Below, one piece after another: positions 6,375 through 6,723 of a stretch of DNA of 6,723 nucleotides. The stretch's first letter is position 1. Each line of letters opens with the position of its first letter. Origin of the DNA: Bacillota bacterium (GTDB lineage Bacteria; Bacillota_I; Bacilli_A; RFN20; CAG-826); the NCBI GenBank assembly GCA_023422095.1, contig JAEZSD010000029.1:1-6723 (forward strand), read 5' to 3'. The notes under the pieces were generated by a model. That model ran no database searches and was not told the origin of the DNA. It saw nothing but the letters and a program-made list of their open reading frames with translations. The position numbers and the translations under genes were made by a program.

Positions 6375-6723
6375 ATGGCTGATGTCCAAACACCCTCCCC
6401 AGAAAAGGGGAAAGAAAAGCAAAACATTTTTCATAGTGCTTGTAAAGCAGTAGGGCATTTCTTCACCAACATTGGCAAAGGTATCGCTTCATTCTTTAAA
6501 AACTTCGGAATAAAAATTGGTCGAGCTTTTAAGAATTTATGGACGATGTTTGTCGATGGTAGCGTTGGAACAAAATTATCATTCTTCATCTGTGGAAGTG
6601 GAAATTTATTTCATAAGCAATTCGCCAAAGGAATTATATTTCTCATTACTCAAGTCGCTTTTGCTCTCTTCATGATTTTATGCCCAGAGATCAACAACAC
6701 ACCTTATGGATGGAAAGCGATTC
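6375..6723 (+). CDS. malF: MalF-like maltodextrin ABC transporter permease, N-terminal part (runs off window)
   Basis: This is one half of the transmembrane channel of a CUT1 sugar importer. The frame is open from ATG 6375 to the window edge (116 codons visible). AAAGGAG (6361-6367) lies seven bases upstream and fixes the start; the ATG at 6371 in another frame stops after three codons. The segment from about residue 62 (DGSVGTKLSFF, then GSGNLFHKQFAKGIIF) leading into the first TM helix (about 85-104) is characteristic of MalF/MalC-type permeases of Bacilli, where a long cytoplasmic N-terminus precedes TM1. Residues 18-61 form a strongly amphipathic stretch that reads as 11-residue repeats with a Phe at position 2 of each. 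The conserved EAA loop lies beyond the window. A MalG partner is expected downstream. Transcription is probably from the promoter before the binding-protein gene. Confidence 0.85.
   Translation, partial: MADVQTPSPEKGKEKQNIFHSACKAVGHFFTNIGKGIASFFKNFGIKIGRAFKNLWTMFVDGSVGTKLSFFICGSGNLFHKQFAKGIIFLITQVAFALFMILCPEINNTPYGWKAI

Noticed and set aside
6371..6382. ATG at 6371 close to the permease ribosome binding site
   Set aside because: It reads three codons and then TGA; spacing to AAAGGAG is only three bases, while ATG 6375 has seven and opens the MalF-like frame.
1..6723. Mobile elements, CRISPR repeats, tRNA/rRNA genes or a defence-type system
   Set aside because: No transposase, integrase, direct-repeat array, cloverleaf or defence domain was seen; gene content is that of an ordinary sugar-utilisation locus.

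Overview
The window is a segment of a maltodextrin/starch-utilisation locus on a low-GC (roughly 40 %) genome, with every recognisable gene on the plus strand. AGGAGG-type ribosome binding sites, a lipobox lipoprotein and a single-chain MsmX-type ABC ATPase point to a Firmicutes/Bacilli-type bacterium. A relative of the Erysipelotrichia, RF39 or Mollicutes lineages is plausible, but this cannot be settled from the sequence alone. The standard code is used: tryptophan is always TGG, and the five stop codons in view are TAA or TAG.

Layout. (i) 1-1596 is the 3' three-quarters or so of a type I pullulanase with all catalytic residues present. (ii) 1596-2021 overlaps it by one base and encodes a small two-helix membrane protein with a PH-like cytoplasmic tail. 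(iii) 2092-3972 encodes an MsmX/UgpC-type sugar-import ATPase with an unusually long C-terminus. (iv) A strong hairpin terminator (3989-4021) runs directly into a consensus -10 box and an RDD-family membrane protein (about 4033-4824). (v) A second, weaker terminator-like element at 4852-4885 overlaps a promoter (4877-4905) that drives a MalE-like solute-binding lipoprotein (4951-6324). (vi) The 5' part of a MalF-like permease begins at 6375 and leaves the window.

How the genes fit together (inference from families and order): the lipoprotein captures maltodextrin outside the membrane, MalF and an expected MalG downstream form the channel, the MsmX-type ATPase powers import, and pullulanase removes alpha-1,6 branches. 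The RDD protein appears to be a separate transcription unit placed inside this set; nothing in its sequence ties it to sugar metabolism.

No mobile element, CRISPR array, tRNA, rRNA or clear riboswitch was seen. I do not find a wholly new system. The points most worth a second look are the apparent triplication of the MOI/TOBE regulatory domain in the ATPase, the possible leaderless start of the RDD gene inside a terminator-promoter overlap, and four 11-residue amphipathic repeats at the N-terminus of the permease.
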